A stretch of DNA of 64,000 nt from Erythrobacteraceae bacterium WH01K (GTDB taxonomy: Bacteria > Pseudomonadota > Alphaproteobacteria > Sphingomonadales > Sphingomonadaceae). The notes beneath the pieces were generated by a model, which ran no database searches, was not told the origin of the DNA, and saw only the letters and a list, made by a program, of their open reading frames with translations. This document shows positions 32,791 through 43,211 of the stretch, in pieces (position 1 is the stretch's first letter; each line of letters starts with the position of its first letter). The stretch is taken from the NCBI GenBank assembly GCA_027941995.1, contig CP115966.1, forward strand, positions 1,736,001-1,800,000, read 5' to 3'. The position numbers and the translations under genes are program-made.

Positions 32791-34796
32791 TCCGCCCGCT
32801 CCCCGCGCAATTGCTCGGCAATGGCTTCCTGCTGCGCGGCAGCGGCGCGTGCCTCTGCCTCGACGCGGGCACCGATATCCTCGTTCCGGGCGGCGATCGG
32901 CTCGACCTGTTCACCGGCGGCCTGGGCATAGGCTGCATATTTGCGATTGAGGCGTTCCTGCGCGGTGCCGCCCCATTGTTCCTCGTAGGTGCGCAGCGCC
33001 TCCATGCCTTTTGCCGGGTCGAACAGGTAGGTCATAACATCTCGCGCGATGGGGTAGGCGGAGCCGGAACCGCCGCCATGCTCGATCACCACCGCGCCGG
33101 CGTATTTCGGCTTTTCCAGCGGGGCGAAGAAAACGAACAGGCCGTGATCGCGGTATTTCCAGGGGCCGGACCGTCCATCGGAAACACTGAGCGAGACCAC
33201 CTGCGCCGTGCCGGTCTTGCCCGCCATCTTCACATCGTCGAGCGGCAGGCGCGCACGCCCTGCCGTGCCGGGCCCGTTGACAACGTCGCTCATCGCCTCG
33301 CGCACCTTGACCAGGTGTTCGGAGTTGAATCCTTCGCTTTGAAAAGTCGGTGTCTTGCCCGTTAGCAGCAGCCGCGGCTCGACATGCTTGTTCGTTGCGA
33401 GCCGTGCCGACATCACCGCCAGTTGCAGCGGATTGGCAAGGTAATAGCCTTGGCCGATTGAGGCGTTGACGGTGTCGTAGGGCTCCCAGGCACGGTCGAA
33501 CTTGTTCTGCTTCCAGTCGGGGCTGGGCACCGTGCCGTAGAACTGGTTCAGAACCGGCAGGTCGAATTGCTGCCCCATGCCCAGCCGCTTCGCAAAGGCG
33601 GCGACCCTGCCGAAGCCGACCTGCTGCGCGAAGTGGTAGTAATAGCTGTCGCAGCTCTGGTAGATGGCTTTCGCCATGTCGACCGTGCCGTGATTGCTCC
33701 AGCAATTGAAGAACCGGTTGCCTATGCGCCGTCCGCCGCCGCACTGGATCGTCTCCGAAGGATCGACCCCGTCGAGCAGGAAGGCCATCGAATGCATCGG
33801 CTTGATCGTGGAGCCGGGCGGATAAAGGCCTTTCAGGACCTTGTTGCGCAGCGGTACGCGCTCGTCATCGCGCAGCATGGAATATTCAAGGCTGCCGATG
33901 CCGGAGGAAAAGCTGTTGGGATCGAAACTGGGCATGGATGCCATGCACAAGAGGTCGCCCGTTTCGCAGTCCATCACGACGACAGAGCCGCTTTCCAGCC
34001 CGATCCGCCGCGCGGCGTAATCCTGCAACGGTCCGTCGATCGTGGTCCTGAGGGGATCGCCTTGCACATCGGGCCGCGTGTCCAGGTCGCGCACGATTCG
34101 GCCCGATGCGGTCACCTCCACGCGGCGCGCTCCAGGTTCACCACGGATGACCTGCTCGAACTGTTTTTCCAGGCCGTCCTTGCCGATCTTGTAGCCCGGC
34201 GTCACGAGCAGGGGGTTCTTCTCCTCCTCATACTCTTCCGCGTTGGCGACACCGACATAGCCGATGAGGTGGCCGACGCTGGGGCCGGTCGGGTAATAGC
34301 GGGAAAAACCGCGCTGCGGGATGACGCCCGGCAGGTCCGGCAGGCGAAGGCTGACAGCGGCGAACTGATCGTAATCCAGGCCGCTGGCAACCTCGACCGG
34401 CTGGTAGCTCGTGCCTTTCTCGATCTCGTCGAGGATGTCCGCCTTGCGCACCGGGTCGAGGTCCAGCAATTCGCCGAGGATCTCGACCTGCTGCTCTGCA
34501 TTCACCAAACGTTCGGGAATGATGTCGACCCGAAAATCGGCGCGGTTGGAGGCGAGGGGAGCGCCGTTGCGATCGAGGATCCAGCCTCGGCGCGGCGGGA
34601 TCAGGGTCAGGTTGACGCGGTTGCTCTCGCTCTCGACCTCGTACCGCTCGTTCTCGGCAATGGCGATATAGCCCATGCGAACAGCCAGCAGCGTGCCGAT
34701 GCCGGCCCCGAACGACCCGAGCACGAAGCTGCGCCGGTCGAAGCTGTTCTTCAGCGTCGCCCCGGTGATGATCTGCCCCGACTTCCCGCTCAGCAT
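32787..34796 (-). CDS. mrdA: Penicillin-binding protein 2 (elongasome transpeptidase)
   Basis: 669 residues. One N-terminal membrane span near residues 23-45, a dimerisation/pedestal domain from RRGWILDRNGAPLASN, then the transpeptidase with the active-site Ser in PPGSTIKPM (about residue 330), SCD of YQSCDSYYYHFA as the SxN-type motif, and GKTGTAQV. It crosslinks peptidoglycan on the outer face of the inner membrane with RodA. ATG 34796 shares one base with the mreD stop. Confidence 0.97.
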   Translation of the reverse strand: MLSGKSGQIITGATLKNSFDRRSFVLGSFGAGIGTLLAVRMGYIAIAENERYEVESESNRVNLTLIPPRRGWILDRNGAPLASNRADFRVDIIPERLVNAEQQVEILGELLDLDPVRKADILDEIEKGTSYQPVEVASGLDYDQFAAVSLRLPDLPGVIPQRGFSRYYPTGPSVGHLIGYVGVANAEEYEEEKNPLLVTPGYKIGKDGLEKQFEQVIRGEPGARRVEVTASGRIVRDLDTRPDVQGDPLRTTIDGPLQDYAARRIGLESGSVVVMDCETGDLLCMASMPSFDPNSFSSGIGSLEYSMLRDDERVPLRNKVLKGLYPPGSTIKPMHSMAFLLDGVDPSETIQCGGGRRIGNRFFNCWSNHGTVDMAKAIYQSCDSYYYHFAQQVGFGRVAAFAKRLGMGQQFDLPVLNQFYGTVPSPDWKQNKFDRAWEPYDTVNASIGQGYYLANPLQLAVMSARLATNKHVEPRLLLTGKTPTFQSEGFNSEHLVKVREAMSDVVNGPGTAGRARLPLDDVKMAGKTGTAQVVSLSVSDGRSGPWKYRDHGLFVFFAPLEKPKYAGAVVIEHGGGSGSAYPIARDVMTYLFDPAKGMEALRTYEEQWGGTAQERLNRKYAAYAQAAGEQVEPIAARNEDIGARVEAEARAAAAQQEAIAEQLRGERAE

Positions 34797-35353
34797 CAGT
34801 CGTTCACCCTGAAGCGAAGAAGGCGCAGCCGATCGAGCACCGCCACGATGCGCGCGACAACCGGGAAGATGAGGATCGAGAGCAGGATCTGGGGACCGGT
34901 TGCGATGATTGCCCACAGACTGACATCGGCCCCCGACAGGAGGGCAGCGCCGACGATTGCGACCATGATGGCAAGCGAGGCGGCCAGCCAGTCCTGCCAG
35001 AAACTGCGCCACGGGAAGCGGGTCTCGAACGCCTCGATGGCAAGCATGGTCACGGAAAAGAACACGATACCACTGCCGAGTGGCTGTCCGCTGAACAGGT
35101 CGTCGAACAGGCCGAGGGGGAAACCCGCCCAGACCGGAAGGAGCCCCGGACGCACGAGCCGCCAGGCCAGCATCATCAGGAACCCGAGCGGGGGAACGAG
35201 CGGGATGGCGCTGACCATGGCGAGGAATGGCAGCATCGAACCGATAAGGATCGAAAGCCACGGAAGGACATTGGCGAGGATCCGCGAGTGATCGCGGTTT
35301 ATCCGGCTACCATATCTGTCGCGCCGCGAATTGTTGGACAGCCGCTCGATCAC
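34796..35353 (-). CDS. mreD: Rod-shape-determining protein MreD
   Basis: 185 residues, five or so membrane spans. Conserved features are WRLVRPGLLPVWAGFPLGLFDDLFSGQPLG, where PxxxGxxxGxxxDxxxGxxxG is the MreD pattern. It is a membrane partner of MreC/MreB. The start overlaps the end of mreC by 4 bases and the stop meets mrdA. Confidence 0.92.
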   Translation of the reverse strand: MIERLSNNSRRDRYGSRINRDHSRILANVLPWLSILIGSMLPFLAMVSAIPLVPPLGFLMMLAWRLVRPGLLPVWAGFPLGLFDDLFSGQPLGSGIVFFSVTMLAIEAFETRFPWRSFWQDWLAASLAIMVAIVGAALLSGADVSLWAIIATGPQILLSILIFPVVARIVAVLDRLRLLRFRVND

Positions 35354-36297
35354 CGGTCGGTGTCTGTGTCTGCGTCCGCGTCGCCTTCGGACTCTCCTTC
35401 CGCATCGGCCGACAGGTCGATCTCGACCGGGGTCGCCGCGCCCGAAGTTGCTGCAGGCTGGAAGATGGGATCGACCGACACGTAGTCGGTGGCCGCGGGA
35501 TCGGAAATGATGCGGGCGATCCCGCCGTCATCCGTCAGCTTCGATACGATGGCGACGGCGATACCGGGGGCGTAGAATCCGCCTGCGCCGCTGGTCACGA
35601 ACACGTCGCCGACCTTCAGCGGGTTGATGCCGAGATTAATCAGGCGGATGTCGATCTGCCCGTCGCCGCGCCCTTCGGCGAACGCGACGGTATCGTCGGT
35701 CGCGCGGCGGACCGGCACGATGCTTTCGCTGTCGGTCAGCAAGAGGACGCGCGAGCTTCTGGTGCCGACTTCCAGCACGCGGCCGACCACGCCGCGGGCG
35801 GAGCGGACGGGCATGCCCGCCTCGACACCGTCGCGCCTGCCTGCGCCGAGATAGGCGAAGCGACGGGTGCTGGACGAACTCGACCCGATCAGACGGGCAA
35901 CCGTCACCGGCTCCCGTCCATCCTCGCGCAGCCCCAATATGCCGCGCAAGCGGGCGTTTTCCTGTTTCAGCGCCTCTGCTTCGGCAAGCCGGATGCGGGC
36001 AAGTTCGACTTCGCGCCGCAGCGCCTCGTTCTGGCTGCCCGCGCGCAGATAGCCGCGTATGTTTTCGATGAAGCCGCGACTTTCGCTGCGAACGACGGCA
36101 TTCGCCTCCGCCACCGGCTTTACCGTATCGCTGGCAGCGGTGTTCGGGCCGGACATGATGTCCGGCCGAAGCAGGGAAAGCGCCAGCAGGATAGCACCGA
36201 TCAGCGCGCCCAGTCCGGCGACGACATACCCCGTGAACAGCCCGTATTGCGCCCTACGCGAATGGCCGGAGCGCCTGGATGATGCAGGCGGCGCCAT
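35350..36297 (-). CDS. mreC: Rod-shape-determining protein MreC
   Basis: 315 residues. A short cytoplasmic N-terminus, one membrane span (about residues 20-43, LFTGYVVAGLGALIGAILLAL), a coiled coil (LRREVELARIRLAEAEALKQ), then the beta-barrel periplasmic domain with SVR-type GMPVRSARGVVGRVLEVG and LGINPLKVGDVFVTSGAGG. The tail is low-complexity and acidic (repeated D, A, T). It links MreB to the wall-synthesis enzymes. It follows mreB by 21 bases. Confidence 0.94.
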   Translation of the reverse strand: MAPPASSRRSGHSRRAQYGLFTGYVVAGLGALIGAILLALSLLRPDIMSGPNTAASDTVKPVAEANAVVRSESRGFIENIRGYLRAGSQNEALRREVELARIRLAEAEALKQENARLRGILGLREDGREPVTVARLIGSSSSSTRRFAYLGAGRRDGVEAGMPVRSARGVVGRVLEVGTRSSRVLLLTDSESIVPVRRATDDTVAFAEGRGDGQIDIRLINLGINPLKVGDVFVTSGAGGFYAPGIAVAIVSKLTDDGGIARIISDPAATDYVSVDPIFQPAATSGAATPVEIDLSADAEGESEGDADADTDTDR

Positions 36298-36318
36298 GCG
36301 TTGCCCCTCCTCGTCCTA

Positions 36319-37389
<1,071 letters not shown>

Positions 37390-37578
37390 TTATTCAGAAT
37401 TAGCCGTGACATTCCCGTGGGATAAGACCGTCTCTTGCGAAGCGTGCAACCCAGCGCGTTTGTGAATGCGCGTCCTTACCGAGTCGCCGGGCAAAATGCC
37501 ATGCGAATTGCCAGATTGTCGGGGCAAAACCCCCCATCCGTCTCGTATAGCGGGCCACTGGTCGCTATGGTTCCGCAA

Positions 37579-39396
37579 ATGCCGGAAATTCGTCGCCTGC
37601 CAGAACATCTCGTCAACCGGATCGCCGCTGGCGAGGTGGTCGAACGTCCGGCCGCCGCGCTGAAGGAACTGGTAGAAAACGCAGTCGATGCCGGGGCGAC
37701 CCGGATTGCTGTCTCGCTGGTCGATGGCGGGCTCACCCGGCTGGAGGTGACCGATAATGGCTGCGGGATGGAACCGGCGGCGATGGAAATGGCGCTCGAA
37801 CGCCATGCGACTTCGAAATTGCCCGATACCCTGATCGGAGAGGACCAGGCGATCGAGCGCGTGGCGACGCTGGGATTCCGGGGGGAGGCCCTGCCTTCCA
37901 TTGCAAGCGTCTCTCGCTTCACGCTGGAAAGCCGGCCACACGATGCGGACAATGGCTGGCGCCGCATTATCGATCACGGCGTGCTGGTGGAGGAGGGGCC
38001 GGCCGCCCTGCCGCCGGGCACTCGGGCGCGGGTCGAGCAGGTGTTCGCCAAGGTTCCCGCCCGGCGCAAGTTCCTGCGCACGGCGCGCAGCGAATACGGC
38101 GCGTGCCTCGATATCGTGCGGCGTCTCGCGATGGCGCGGCCGGACATCGGCTTCACCCTGCAACATGGCGACCGGCGAACCATCGCAACGCAGCCGGACG
38201 AGGCGCTGGCCGACCGCGTGGCGCAGATCGTCACGCGCGAACTGAAGGACAACGGCGTGCTGCTCGACATGGAACGGGGCGCCATGCGGCTGACCGGCAT
38301 TGCAGGGCTGCCGACCTATAATCGCGGCGTAGCGGACCACCAGTACCTGTTCGTCAACGGTCGCCCGGTGAAGGACCGCCTGCTGGTCGGCGCGGTGCGG
38401 GGCGCCTATTCCGACATGCTGGCCCGAGATCGCCACGCCGTGCTCGCCCTGTTCCTCGACCTTCCGGCGGAAGATGTCGACGTGAACGTCCATCCGGCAA
38501 AGACGGAGGTTCGTTTCCGTGATGCGCAGGGCGTTCGCGGCTTCATCGTTTCCGGGCTCCGGCAGGCGCTATCGACGGGGGACCGGCGAAGCGCGCAGGG
38601 TCCGGACCGCGCTGCCATGGAAAGGTGGCAGCAGGAACCGGTCCGCGAGGAACCGGCACCGGCGCTGCGGTCCATCTTCGACAACCGCGACTGGAGCGCG
38701 CCAGCGCAGCGCGTCGGCGAAGCTCGCCCCGACTGGCGAGGTTACGAACAGGACGTGATGACCGCGCCGATGGGCCGCGCCGAGGAAGCGGCGCCCGTGG
38801 CGGTAGAGCAGGATTTCCCTTTGGGTATTGCGCGGGGGCAGGTTGCGAACACCTACATCGTCGCGGAATCGAAGGACGGGCTGGTTCTGGTCGACCAGCA
38901 CGCGGCGCACGAGCGGCTCGTCCTCGAAAGGCTGAAGGCAGCGGGGGCGGGGGAAGCGGTCGCCCGCAGCCAGGCCATGCTGATCCCCGAAGTCGTCGAG
39001 CTGGAGGAGCCTGCCTGCGACCGGCTGGAAGAGGCAGCGGACAAGCTGGACGCGCTGGGCCTTGCCATCGAACGTTTCGGTCCCGGCGCCATGCTGGTCC
39101 GTTCCATGCCCCATGCACTGGCAGGCGGCGACCCGCACAAGCTGCTCCAGGACATTGCGGATGACCTGGCAAAGCATGGCACGAGCCTGCTGCTGGGGGA
39201 GAAACTGGATCTCGTCCTGGCGACGATGGCGTGCCACGGATCGGTCAGGGCGGGGCGCACATTGCGCGTCGACGAAATGAATGCGTTGCTGCGTGAAATG
39301 GAGCGCACGCCGCGATCGGGGCAATGCAACCATGGACGGCCCACATGGGTGAAGCTGGGGATGGACGATGTCGAGAAACTGTTCGGGCGTCATTAG
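37579..39396 (+). CDS. mutL: DNA mismatch repair protein MutL
   Basis: 605 residues. GHKL ATPase motifs: LVENAVDAGATRI (motif I), VTDNGCGM (motif II), TLGFRGEALPSI (motif III). The C-terminal dimerisation domain ends NHGRPTWVKLGMDDVEKLF. The usual family start MPEIRRLPEHLVNRIAAGEV is taken (37579); ATG 37567 or 37501 would add residues of doubtful value. The endonuclease DQHAAHERLVLERL-type motif is present near residue 435, as in many bacteria without MutH. Confidence 0.96.
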   Translation: MPEIRRLPEHLVNRIAAGEVVERPAAALKELVENAVDAGATRIAVSLVDGGLTRLEVTDNGCGMEPAAMEMALERHATSKLPDTLIGEDQAIERVATLGFRGEALPSIASVSRFTLESRPHDADNGWRRIIDHGVLVEEGPAALPPGTRARVEQVFAKVPARRKFLRTARSEYGACLDIVRRLAMARPDIGFTLQHGDRRTIATQPDEALADRVAQIVTRELKDNGVLLDMERGAMRLTGIAGLPTYNRGVADHQYLFVNGRPVKDRLLVGAVRGAYSDMLARDRHAVLALFLDLPAEDVDVNVHPAKTEVRFRDAQGVRGFIVSGLRQALSTGDRRSAQGPDRAAMERWQQEPVREEPAPALRSIFDNRDWSAPAQRVGEARPDWRGYEQDVMTAPMGRAEEAAPVAVEQDFPLGIARGQVANTYIVAESKDGLVLVDQHAAHERLVLERLKAAGAGEAVARSQAMLIPEVVELEEPACDRLEEAADKLDALGLAIERFGPGAMLVRSMPHALAGGDPHKLLQDIADDLAKHGTSLLLGEKLDLVLATMACHGSVRAGRTLRVDEMNALLREMERTPRSGQCNHGRPTWVKLGMDDVEKLFGRH

Positions 39397-39838
39397 CGCG
39401 GGGCTTGCCGCGATCCTGCTGGCAGGCTGCAACTCGGGCGAGGAAACCGCTGCCGACGAAACTGCCGGATCTCTCCAGCTTGGCGCGCTGGGTGCGCCCG
39501 ATATCGAACGTCACGAAATCTACGGCACGGTCTGCGGTTTCCGCGAGGCCGGGGGTAGCATAAGGGCGCTGGCCCTGATCCAGCCCGAACAGGCATGGCT
39601 CAAGCTGGACGGCGAAGCGGTTGCGCTGCCGGTGGCGGACGATGCCGGCGAGGGGCCGCTCGGTATCGGGCTTTCCTATACCGCCGCCCCGGCGAACCTG
39701 TCGCTGGCAGTCGAGGGTGAGGAGAAGGCATCCGGAGGTGGTCGCAGCGAAACTGGCGCCACGCTGACCGTTCGCACGGCGGCGGGTGATACGGCCGAGC
39801 TATCCGGCACGCTGCAATGTTCGTCCGGTTCCGTCTGA
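39368..39838 (+). CDS. Hypothetical lipoprotein
   Basis: 156 residues. The signal peptide has lipobox LAGC (Cys 21, AAILLAGCNSGEE), and the mature part is predicted as beta-rich. It contains EIYGTVCGF and a C-terminal LQCSSG, a possible disulfide pair. Its first 29 bases lie inside the 3' end of mutL in another frame, so translation may be coupled. No family recognised. Confidence 0.72.
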   Translation: MSRNCSGVISAGLAAILLAGCNSGEETAADETAGSLQLGALGAPDIERHEIYGTVCGFREAGGSIRALALIQPEQAWLKLDGEAVALPVADDAGEGPLGIGLSYTAAPANLSLAVEGEEKASGGGRSETGATLTVRTAAGDTAELSGTLQCSSGSV

Positions 39839-39862
39839 CCGGACGCAGCCGGGCGCGGTCGG

Positions 39863-40327
39863 TCAATCCTCGATCGGGGCATCCTTGTCCCGGACCTCGA
39901 TCAATCCGTTGCTGACCATTTCCAGCACCGCTTCGCCGTGCTGGTTGTAGGTGGTGCCGCGTGACTTGAAGATGCCCATTTCCCGCCGCGACTTGCTGCG
40001 GCGCTTCTCGATCACCTCGGTCTCTACCCGCAACGTATCGCCGGGATAGACGGGTTTCTTCCAGCGCAGCTGGTCGACCCCGGGCGAACCCAGCCCTGCC
40101 TGCGCATTGTCCTTCATGTTATCGACCATCATCCGCATGGTCATGGCGCAGGTGTGCCACCCGCTTGCCGAGATGCGGCCGAAATGGGTCGCTGCCGCGG
40201 CGTCTGCGTCGAGATGGAAAGCCTGCGGGTCGTATTTCGAGGCGAATTCCCGAACCTCTTCCGCCGTGACTTCGTAATGGCCGAAGCTTGAACGCGATCC
40301 GACCTCGATATCTTCGTAATACAGCAT
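39863..40327 (-). CDS. MaoC family dehydratase (hot-dog fold)
   Basis: 154 residues. MaoC-like pattern: YYEDIEVGSRSSFGHYEVTAEEV at the start, then the hydratase 2 motif FASKYDPQAFHLDADAAAAT and the strand VYPGDTLRVETEVIEKR. Likely acts on an enoyl-CoA or hydroxyacyl-CoA; the exact substrate cannot be read. Converges with the mutL-lipoprotein pair. Confidence 0.87.
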   Translation of the reverse strand: MLYYEDIEVGSRSSFGHYEVTAEEVREFASKYDPQAFHLDADAAAATHFGRISASGWHTCAMTMRMMVDNMKDNAQAGLGSPGVDQLRWKKPVYPGDTLRVETEVIEKRRSKSRREMGIFKSRGTTYNQHGEAVLEMVSNGLIEVRDKDAPIED

Positions 40328-40343
40328 GGCGCGACACTACGCG

Positions 40344-41117
40344 TTAAAGGGTAGGGCGCAAGAGCATCCAGATCGCCATACCGACCATGGCAAGGTTTTC
40401 GCTGAGAGAGATGAAGCCGAGTGGGACATCACCGCTGCCGCCGACGCAGGCACATTTGATGTCGCGTTTCTGGACATAGACGGCGTAGAACACGCTCACC
40501 GCACCGATCGTCCCGATGGTAAGGGCCACCGGAATCGAGATCCACGGCAGGATCCGCCCGGCCATCAGCACCGCAGCCGTCGCTTCCAGGAACGGGTAGG
40601 CGTAAGCATAGGGGACGAAGCGCTGCCCCAACAGGTCATAGCCGACGAACATTGTCGAGAACTGCTCGACGTCCTGCAATTTCAGCATTGCGAGCATCGC
40701 CATCGAAAAGGCGACGAACCATTCGGCCGTGCGGATGTGGAGCGGTGTGCCGTAGACGAAGAACGCAAGGGAGACGGCGAGCGCCAATCCGACCGCGAAG
40801 ACTGCCAGGACCGGGGTATAACTCTTGCCGCCATCGTCCTTGTCGCGGCCGAAATGGGCGCGAAGCGCGTCGTATCCGCCCAATCGCTCGCCGCCGATGA
40901 AGGTCTGCGGCGTGGTCTTCACGCCGTGCTTTTCCTTGAACGCGTCGGTTTCCTCGCGCGTGGTCAGGTGGTGGTCCTCCACCGTGTATCCCTCACGCTC
41001 GAGCAGGTATTTGGACTTCGTCCCGTAGGGACAGACGTGCTTGTCCATCACCATACGGTAAAGACGGGCGACCTTCCGGCCGCCCACCTGTGCATTGCTG
41101 TCAGTAGTATTGGTCAT
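40344..41117 (-). CDS. Glutaredoxin-MauE fusion protein
   Basis: 257 residues. Residues about 15-90 are a glutaredoxin with active site VCPYGTKSKYLL (a single Cys at the CxxC position, so monothiol), the cis-Pro loop TTPQTFIGG and ERLGGYDAL. Residues about 97-255 form four membrane spans of the MauE/DoxX redox family with IKCACVGGSGDVPLG. The fusion suggests thiol chemistry at the inner membrane, perhaps electron transfer to periplasmic disulfides (inference). The start shares one base with the stop of the DUF1206 gene upstream. Confidence 0.85.
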   Translation of the reverse strand: MTNTTDSNAQVGGRKVARLYRMVMDKHVCPYGTKSKYLLEREGYTVEDHHLTTREETDAFKEKHGVKTTPQTFIGGERLGGYDALRAHFGRDKDDGGKSYTPVLAVFAVGLALAVSLAFFVYGTPLHIRTAEWFVAFSMAMLAMLKLQDVEQFSTMFVGYDLLGQRFVPYAYAYPFLEATAAVLMAGRILPWISIPVALTIGTIGAVSVFYAVYVQKRDIKCACVGGSGDVPLGFISLSENLAMVGMAIWMLLRPTL

Positions 41118-41926
41118 CAGATCCGGAACTTGGGGACACCTGCGCTGGAGTCCAGTTCCGGAATGATACGATACCGGGCGAGGATCAGACTGAAGATGCC
41201 GAACAGCAGCAGACCGATCGCCGTGAGCGTGAAGATGATTCCTTCACCCGCGAGGCTCGCAACCGCATCGCCCAGCGTCTTCACCTGGTCGCTTCCGCCG
41301 GACATGAAACCTGCCTGGAGCAGCGACCAGCCGATGACGACATAGACGACTGCGCGTGCAAGGAAGCCAGCGCCGCCAAGCCAGCGGGTAAAGTCCGGGG
41401 CCTGCCCGCTGATGCGGTGCATGAAGCTGCCGGTGATGCCCTTCTTCGCCTGATGGAATGCTGCCACGAACAGCGCGATGCCGAGCAGGCCGAGAACGAC
41501 GCCGCCCAGTTCGAAACCGAGGACACCGGACGCCGCTTCTTGCGCGCCGCCGCCGCCGCCGCCCGAGCCGCCGCCATCGCTCGTTGCGAAACGGTAGGCG
41601 GAATAGGCGAGGGCGAGGTGGGCGATGCCGCTACCGGCATGGCCGATCCGCTTGCCCCAGCCTTTCGCGTCGGAACCATTGTTCTCGATATCGAAGAACA
41701 GCGAGCAGAAACGGAACAGGGCATAGGCGATCAGGCCGATGACCATGATCCACAGGATCGCGGTGCCCAGCGGATAGTCCTCGATGGCGCGGAACACGCC
41801 ATTTGTGCCTTCGGCAATCTTGCTGGCGCTCGTGAGGGCGATCAGGCCCAGCACGGTGTATAGGATCGCGCGGCTGAAATAGCCGACCCGCACCAACCAA
41901 TTGAATTTCTCGGACTTGTCTACCAC
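41117..41926 (-). CDS. DUF1206 family membrane protein
   Basis: 269 residues with three repeated pairs of membrane spans, the DUF1206 pattern: VRVGYFSRAILYTVLGLIAL, HAGSGIAHLALAYSAYRF and GGAGFLARAVVYVVIGWSLL, each opening a repeat. A Gly-rich linker (SDGGGSGGGGGGAQE) separates repeats. The start is a GTG at 41926, chosen because AGGGGAG lies 8 bases before it; an ATG at 41959 has no such site. Function unknown. Confidence 0.83.
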   Translation of the reverse strand: MVDKSEKFNWLVRVGYFSRAILYTVLGLIALTSASKIAEGTNGVFRAIEDYPLGTAILWIMVIGLIAYALFRFCSLFFDIENNGSDAKGWGKRIGHAGSGIAHLALAYSAYRFATSDGGGSGGGGGGAQEAASGVLGFELGGVVLGLLGIALFVAAFHQAKKGITGSFMHRISGQAPDFTRWLGGAGFLARAVVYVVIGWSLLQAGFMSGGSDQVKTLGDAVASLAGEGIIFTLTAIGLLLFGIFSLILARYRIIPELDSSAGVPKFRI

Positions 41927-41988
41927 GTAAATTTCTCCCCTGCTGGTTGCCGGTTGCAACGGGCGAGGGGAGAAATGGGTCCGGCCGA

Positions 41989-43089
41989 TCAGACGTTGAA
42001 TTTGAACAGCATCACGTCGCCGTCCTGGACGAGGTATTCCTTGCCTTCCTGCCGCAGCTTGCCGGCTTCGCGCGCCGCGCTTTCGCCGCCCAGCGCCACG
42101 TAATCGTCATAGGCGATGGTTTCTGCGCGGATGAAACCCTTCTCGAAGTCGGTATGGATTTCACCGGCAGCCTGCGGAGCCTTGGCACCGGCAGGGAAGG
42201 TCCAGGCGCGCGATTCCTTCGGCCCGGCCGTGAAGAAGGTGTTGAGGCCGAGCAGTTTGTAACCGGCGCGGATCACGCGGGCGAGGCCGCTTTCCTCCAG
42301 GCCCAGTTCGGACAGGTACTCGGCGCGTTCCTCGCCCTCCATCGCAACCAGTTCGGCCTCGATTGCGGCGGATACGACAACGGCCTGTGCGCCCTCGGCC
42401 TCGGCCTTCTCGAACACGCGGGCGGAGAGGGCATTGCCCTCAGCCGCATCTTCCTCGGCGACATTGCAGACATACAGAACGGGTTTGGCGGTCAGCAATT
42501 GCGCCTGCGCGAACAGCCGCTCTTCCTCATCATCCCTGGGTTCGACGAGGCGGGCGGGCTTGCCGTCCTTCAGCAGCTCCAGCGCCTGTCCCAGGACGCT
42601 GGCGAGAGCCTTCGCCTCCTTGTCCCCTGCGGTCGCGCGCTTTTCCGCATTGGCGACGCGCTTCTCCAGGCTTTCCATGTCGGCCAGCGCCAGTTCGGTC
42701 TCGACCACCTCGGCATCGGCGATGGGATCGACCTTGTTGCTGACGTGCTGGATGTCGTCATCCTCGAAACAGCGCAGCACGTGGACGATGGCATCGACTT
42801 CGCGGATATTGCCGAGGAACTGGTTGCCCAGGCCCTCGCCGCTGGACGCGCCTTTCACCAGGCCGGCGATGTCGGTGAAGCCCAATTGGGTGTGGATCAC
42901 CTTCGCACTGTTGGCGATGCCGGCGATCTTCTCCAGTCGTTCGTCCGGGACCGCGACCTGCCCGACATTGGGCTCGATCGTGCAGAACGGATAGTTTGCG
43001 GCCTGCGCGGCCTGCGTTTCGGTGAGGGCATTGAAAAGGGTGGACTTGCCGACATTGGGCAGGCCGACAATCCCGCAGCGGAATCCCAT
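41989..43089 (-). CDS. ychF: Redox-regulated ATPase YchF (Obg family)
   Basis: 366 residues. The G domain begins CGIVGLPNVGKSTLFNALT and has NYPFCTIEPNVGQV and DIAGLVKGASSGEGLGNQFL; the NKxD position is degenerate (VCNVAEED), as in YchF, which prefers ATP. A coiled coil follows and the C-terminal TGS-like domain has GESAAREAGKLRQEGKEYLV. Ribosome-associated, with a role in translation and stress. Single gene. Confidence 0.96.
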   Translation of the reverse strand: MGFRCGIVGLPNVGKSTLFNALTETQAAQAANYPFCTIEPNVGQVAVPDERLEKIAGIANSAKVIHTQLGFTDIAGLVKGASSGEGLGNQFLGNIREVDAIVHVLRCFEDDDIQHVSNKVDPIADAEVVETELALADMESLEKRVANAEKRATAGDKEAKALASVLGQALELLKDGKPARLVEPRDDEEERLFAQAQLLTAKPVLYVCNVAEEDAAEGNALSARVFEKAEAEGAQAVVVSAAIEAELVAMEGEERAEYLSELGLEESGLARVIRAGYKLLGLNTFFTAGPKESRAWTFPAGAKAPQAAGEIHTDFEKGFIRAETIAYDDYVALGGESAAREAGKLRQEGKEYLVQDGDVMLFKFNV

Positions 43090-43211
43090 GGGGGTGCTCC
43101 AGTAATGAGGTTTCGCGCGCCCTTAGCGGGGCGCGCCCGGCTTTACCAGTTCTTACGCCGGTTCATCGGCCGGCGGAGTTTGAGAGAGGCAATGGGGCCG
43201 AACCCGCCGTG

